From contig JAZQWL010000051.1 in assembly GCA_045632305.1 (NCBI GenBank), forward strand, positions 1-15,084: DNA of 15,084 nt. Reading direction: 5' to 3'. Under the pieces are notes generated by a model. The model did not search any database. It had not been told where the DNA came from and saw only the letters and a list, made by a program, of their open reading frames with translations. Every line of letters begins with the position of its first letter. Positions within the stretch are counted from its first letter, which is position 1. This document shows, piece by piece, positions 13,686 to 15,084 of the stretch. Both the position numbers and the translations under genes were made by a program. Origin of the DNA: SVTX01 sp045632305. GTDB taxonomy: Bacteria; Bacillota; Clostridia; Oscillospirales; CAG-272.

Positions 13686-13714
13686 ATTTAATTTTTGCGT
13701 TAATTGATTATCAA
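13686..13714 (-). promoter_or_regulatory. Possible promoter for the S1-domain gene
   Basis: On the minus strand, TTGATA (13709-13714), a 17-base spacer and TTAAAT (13686-13691). The -35 is good and the -10 is only 4/6. The leader would be about 70 bases. The surrounding DNA is very AT-rich, so chance is a real alternative. Confidence 0.3.
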
Positions 13715-13810
13715 GCGAGAGAAAACAAAGCCAAAAACGGCGAAAATTGAAGCAAAAACGAGGTATTGCGGTGCTAAATTAAAAAATTCAAAAAAATTTT
13801 TAAAAAGGTA

Positions 13811-13839
13811 TTGACAAACTAAAATCCTTGTGATATAAT
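13811..13839 (+). promoter_or_regulatory. Consensus SigA promoter for rplM-rpsI
   Basis: Perfect TTGACA (13811-13816), a 17-base spacer and perfect TATAAT (13834-13839), with TGA just before the -10. It is the strongest promoter in the window, as expected for ribosomal protein genes. The start would be near 13846, about 45 bases before the rplM ATG. I see no convincing L13 leader hairpin in that leader. Confidence 0.92.
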
Positions 13840-13890
13840 ATGCCAGTATTAAAAAATAAAAGTATGTAAACTAATTGGAGGATAACAAAA

Positions 13891-14319
13891 ATGTCTACAT
13901 TTATGCAGAAAAAAGAAGCAGTTGTCCGCAAGTGGTACGTGCTCGATGCAGCTGGCAAGCCCATGGGTAAGACAGCAGTTGCAGCAGCAGACCTTCTTCG
14001 TGGCAAGAATGCTCCTGAATTCACACCCCACGTTGACTGTGGTAACTTCGTAATCATCGTAAACGCTGATAAGGCAGTTCTTACAGGTAAGAAGCTTGAA
14101 CAGAAGTACTATCAGAGACACTCCGGCTACGTTGGTGGCCTTAAGAGCGTTCAGTACAAGACACTTATGGCAGAAAAGCCCGAATTCGCTATGGAAACAG
14201 CAGTTAAGGGCATGCTTCCCAAGAACTCTCTCGGTCGTGCAGCAGCTACAAGACTTAAGGTATATGCTGGCGACGCTCACAAGCACGAGGCACAGAAGCC
14301 CGAAGCTTATGAGTTTTAA
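13891..14319 (+). CDS. rplM: 50S ribosomal protein L13
   Basis: A large-subunit ribosomal protein, 142 residues, typical length. Diagnostic stretches include KWYVLDAAGKPMGKTAVAAA near 14-33, FTPHVDCGNFVIIVNADKA, KYYQRHSGYVGGLKS near 87-101 and the MLPKNSLGRAAATRLKVY ending. GGAGGA lies eight bases before the ATG. It forms the universal L13-S9 pair with the next gene, from which it is separated by 25 bases. Codon use is strongly biased (repeated CTT, AAG, GTT, GCA), consistent with very high expression. Confidence 0.98.
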   Translation: MSTFMQKKEAVVRKWYVLDAAGKPMGKTAVAAADLLRGKNAPEFTPHVDCGNFVIIVNADKAVLTGKKLEQKYYQRHSGYVGGLKSVQYKTLMAEKPEFAMETAVKGMLPKNSLGRAAATRLKVYAGDAHKHEAQKPEAYEF

Positions 14320-14344
14320 TCATAAGAAAGGAAGGTCATAACTA

Positions 14345-14746
14345 ATGTATACAAGCGCAAAGCCTTATTTCTATGGCACAGGTAGAAGAAAGAAGTCTGT
14401 AGCTCGTGTAAGAATTTACCCCGGTACAGGTTCTATTACAATTAACGGTAAGGACGTAGAAGAATACTTCGGTCTTGAGACACTTAAGCTTATCATCAAC
14501 CAGCCCTTCGGCGTAACAGGTACAACAGGCAAGTTCGACATCGTTGCTAACGTAAACGGTGGTGGTATCTCCGGTCAGGCAGGTGCTATCCGTCACGGTG
14601 TTGCAAGAGCTCTTCTCGCAGCTGATGAAGCAAACAGACCCGCACTCAAGCAGGCTGGCTTCCTCACAAGAGACCCCAGAATGAAGGAAAGAAAGAAGTA
14701 CGGACTCAAGGGCGCTCGTCGTGCTCCTCAGTTCTCCAAGAGATAA
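14345..14746 (+). CDS. rpsI: 30S ribosomal protein S9
   Basis: A small-subunit ribosomal protein, 133 residues. The N-terminus YFYGTGRRKKSVARVRIYPG and the universally conserved C-terminus ARRAPQFSKR are intact; the basic tail reaches the P-site tRNA. AGGAAGG is nine bases before the ATG. It is cotranscribed with rplM and ends before a UUCG-loop terminator. Confidence 0.98.
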   Translation: MYTSAKPYFYGTGRRKKSVARVRIYPGTGSITINGKDVEEYFGLETLKLIINQPFGVTGTTGKFDIVANVNGGGISGQAGAIRHGVARALLAADEANRPALKQAGFLTRDPRMKERKKYGLKGARRAPQFSKR

Positions 14747-14774
14747 TTTCTTTTTGGAATTACTTCTATATACT

Positions 14775-14810
14775 AAAAAGCTCTGCTTCGGCAGAGCTTT
14801 TTGTTTTTTT
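14775..14810 (+). terminator. Rho-independent terminator of rplM-rpsI
   Basis: AAAAAGCTCTGC (14775-14786), a TTCG tetraloop, and the exact complement GCAGAGCTTTTT (14791-14802), then GTTTTTTT. The 12-bp stem with a UUCG loop is a textbook strong terminator. Confidence 0.95.
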
Positions 14811-14845
14811 AAGGCGGTTCAATTTGTAAAAACTCTGCCGTCCTA

Positions 14846-14874
14846 TTTACATTTTAGATGCTTTATGGTATAAT
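14846..14874 (+). promoter_or_regulatory. SigA-type promoter for the right-edge gene
   Basis: TTTACA (14846-14851), a 17-base spacer and TATAAT (14869-14874), preceded by TGG (extended -10). Transcription would start near 14881, leaving a 44-base leader. Confidence 0.75.
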
Positions 14875-14880
14875 TACTTC

Positions 14881-14896
14881 GGGTAGTTATCTACTC
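14881..14896 (+). other. Small hairpin at the predicted 5' end of the leader
   Basis: GGGTAG pairs with CTACTC (one G-T pair) around a TTAT loop, at the predicted start of transcription. It may only protect the mRNA 5' end. It is short enough to be chance. Confidence 0.3.
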
Positions 14897-14924
14897 GATA
14901 AACTTGAATTTGACGAGGAAAATC

Positions 14925-15084
14925 ATGAATAAACGAGTTAGGCAATATGTGGGATTGCTCTCTGCAATTATCGCATATTATTTGATACATGAGGGGGCAC
15001 ACTTCATATACGCCCTATTTACAGGTGTTTTTAAGCAGATAAACTTTATGGGATTGGGAATGCAAATTGATATATATTCAGAGA
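14925..15084 (+). CDS. Putative M50-like membrane metalloprotease, 3'-truncated by window edge
   Basis: The first 53 codons of a gene running off the right end, with ATG 14925 and GAGGA five bases upstream. A hydrophobic segment (about residues 8-21) leads into IHEGAHFIYALF, which contains an HExxH zinc-binding signature (H22, E23, H26) at a membrane boundary. That is the arrangement seen in M50 site-2-type proteases such as SpoIVFB. The next part, INFMGLGMQIDIY, is compatible with the strand after the first helix in that family. A catalytic metalloprotease is likely but cannot be confirmed, because the second metal-ligand motif would lie outside the window. It has its own promoter, so it is not part of the ribosomal operon. 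Confidence 0.7.
   Translation, partial: MNKRVRQYVGLLSAIIAYYLIHEGAHFIYALFTGVFKQINFMGLGMQIDIYSE

Noticed and set aside
13615..13810. AT-rich intergenic stretch as a possible small RNA or origin element
   Set aside because: Apart from the promoter candidates I see only A/T runs, with no stable hairpin with a T tail and no DnaA-box cluster.
13840..13890. L13 autoregulatory leader upstream of rplM
   Set aside because: The leader is about 45 bases and A-rich, and I could not draw a convincing stem in it.
13849..14286. 145-codon minus-strand frame opposite rplM
   Set aside because: It arises from the strong codon bias of rplM; its start would overlap the ribosomal promoter and leader.

Overview
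The window looks like a chromosomal housekeeping segment of a low-to-mid GC, Gram-positive anaerobe of the class Clostridia (Bacillota). A gut Oscillospirales-like lineage is my guess. The grounds are strong GGAGG-type ribosome binding sites, AT-rich intergenic regions with SigA-type promoters (most with an extended TGn -10), a SecA with a SEC-C zinc tail, a PcrA-type helicase, the rplM-rpsI pair, and a response regulator / histidine kinase / VTT-protein operon. I see no integrase, transposase, CRISPR array, tRNA or phage gene.

Layout. (1) 1-313: the RNase P RNA gene (+ strand, 5' end outside the window), ending at a hairpin terminator. (2) 340-2796, minus strand: a three-gene operon encoding an OmpR-type response regulator, a sensor kinase with almost no external domain, and a VTT/TVP38-type membrane protein. 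Adjacent frames overlap by 1 to 11 bases. (3) 2969-3892: cysteine synthase, diverging from that operon with its own promoter and ending in a terminator shared with the next unit. (4) 3925-5501, minus strand: trmL and mnmA, two tRNA modification enzymes that both act at the wobble nucleotide, joined by a one-base stop/start overlap. (5) 5684-12605, plus strand: secA, an unrecognised six-helix membrane protein, a 43-codon Asn/Gln/Ser/Lys-rich small gene, pcrA, and an MgtC/SapB-family membrane protein, closed by a bidirectional terminator. (6) 12645-13607, minus strand: a stand-alone protein with three S1-like RNA-binding domains. (7) 13891-14746: rplM-rpsI, with a near-perfect promoter and a UUCG-loop terminator. 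(8) 14925 to the window end: the start of a membrane protein with an HExxH zinc-protease signature, resembling M50 peptidases, cut by the window edge.

Most of the window is ordinary core genome: RNA processing, translation, protein export, DNA repair and cysteine synthesis. The less ordinary parts are the small QN(N/K)S-repeat gene at 9253-9384, the secA-coupled membrane protein at 8439-9179, an extra segment of about 40 residues in PcrA between motifs I and Ia, and the truncated HExxH protein at the right edge. The small gene is preceded by a SigG-like promoter candidate and followed by a hairpin only 20 bases before pcrA. I do not see a clearly novel multi-gene system. The small gene is the best candidate for undescribed biology here.
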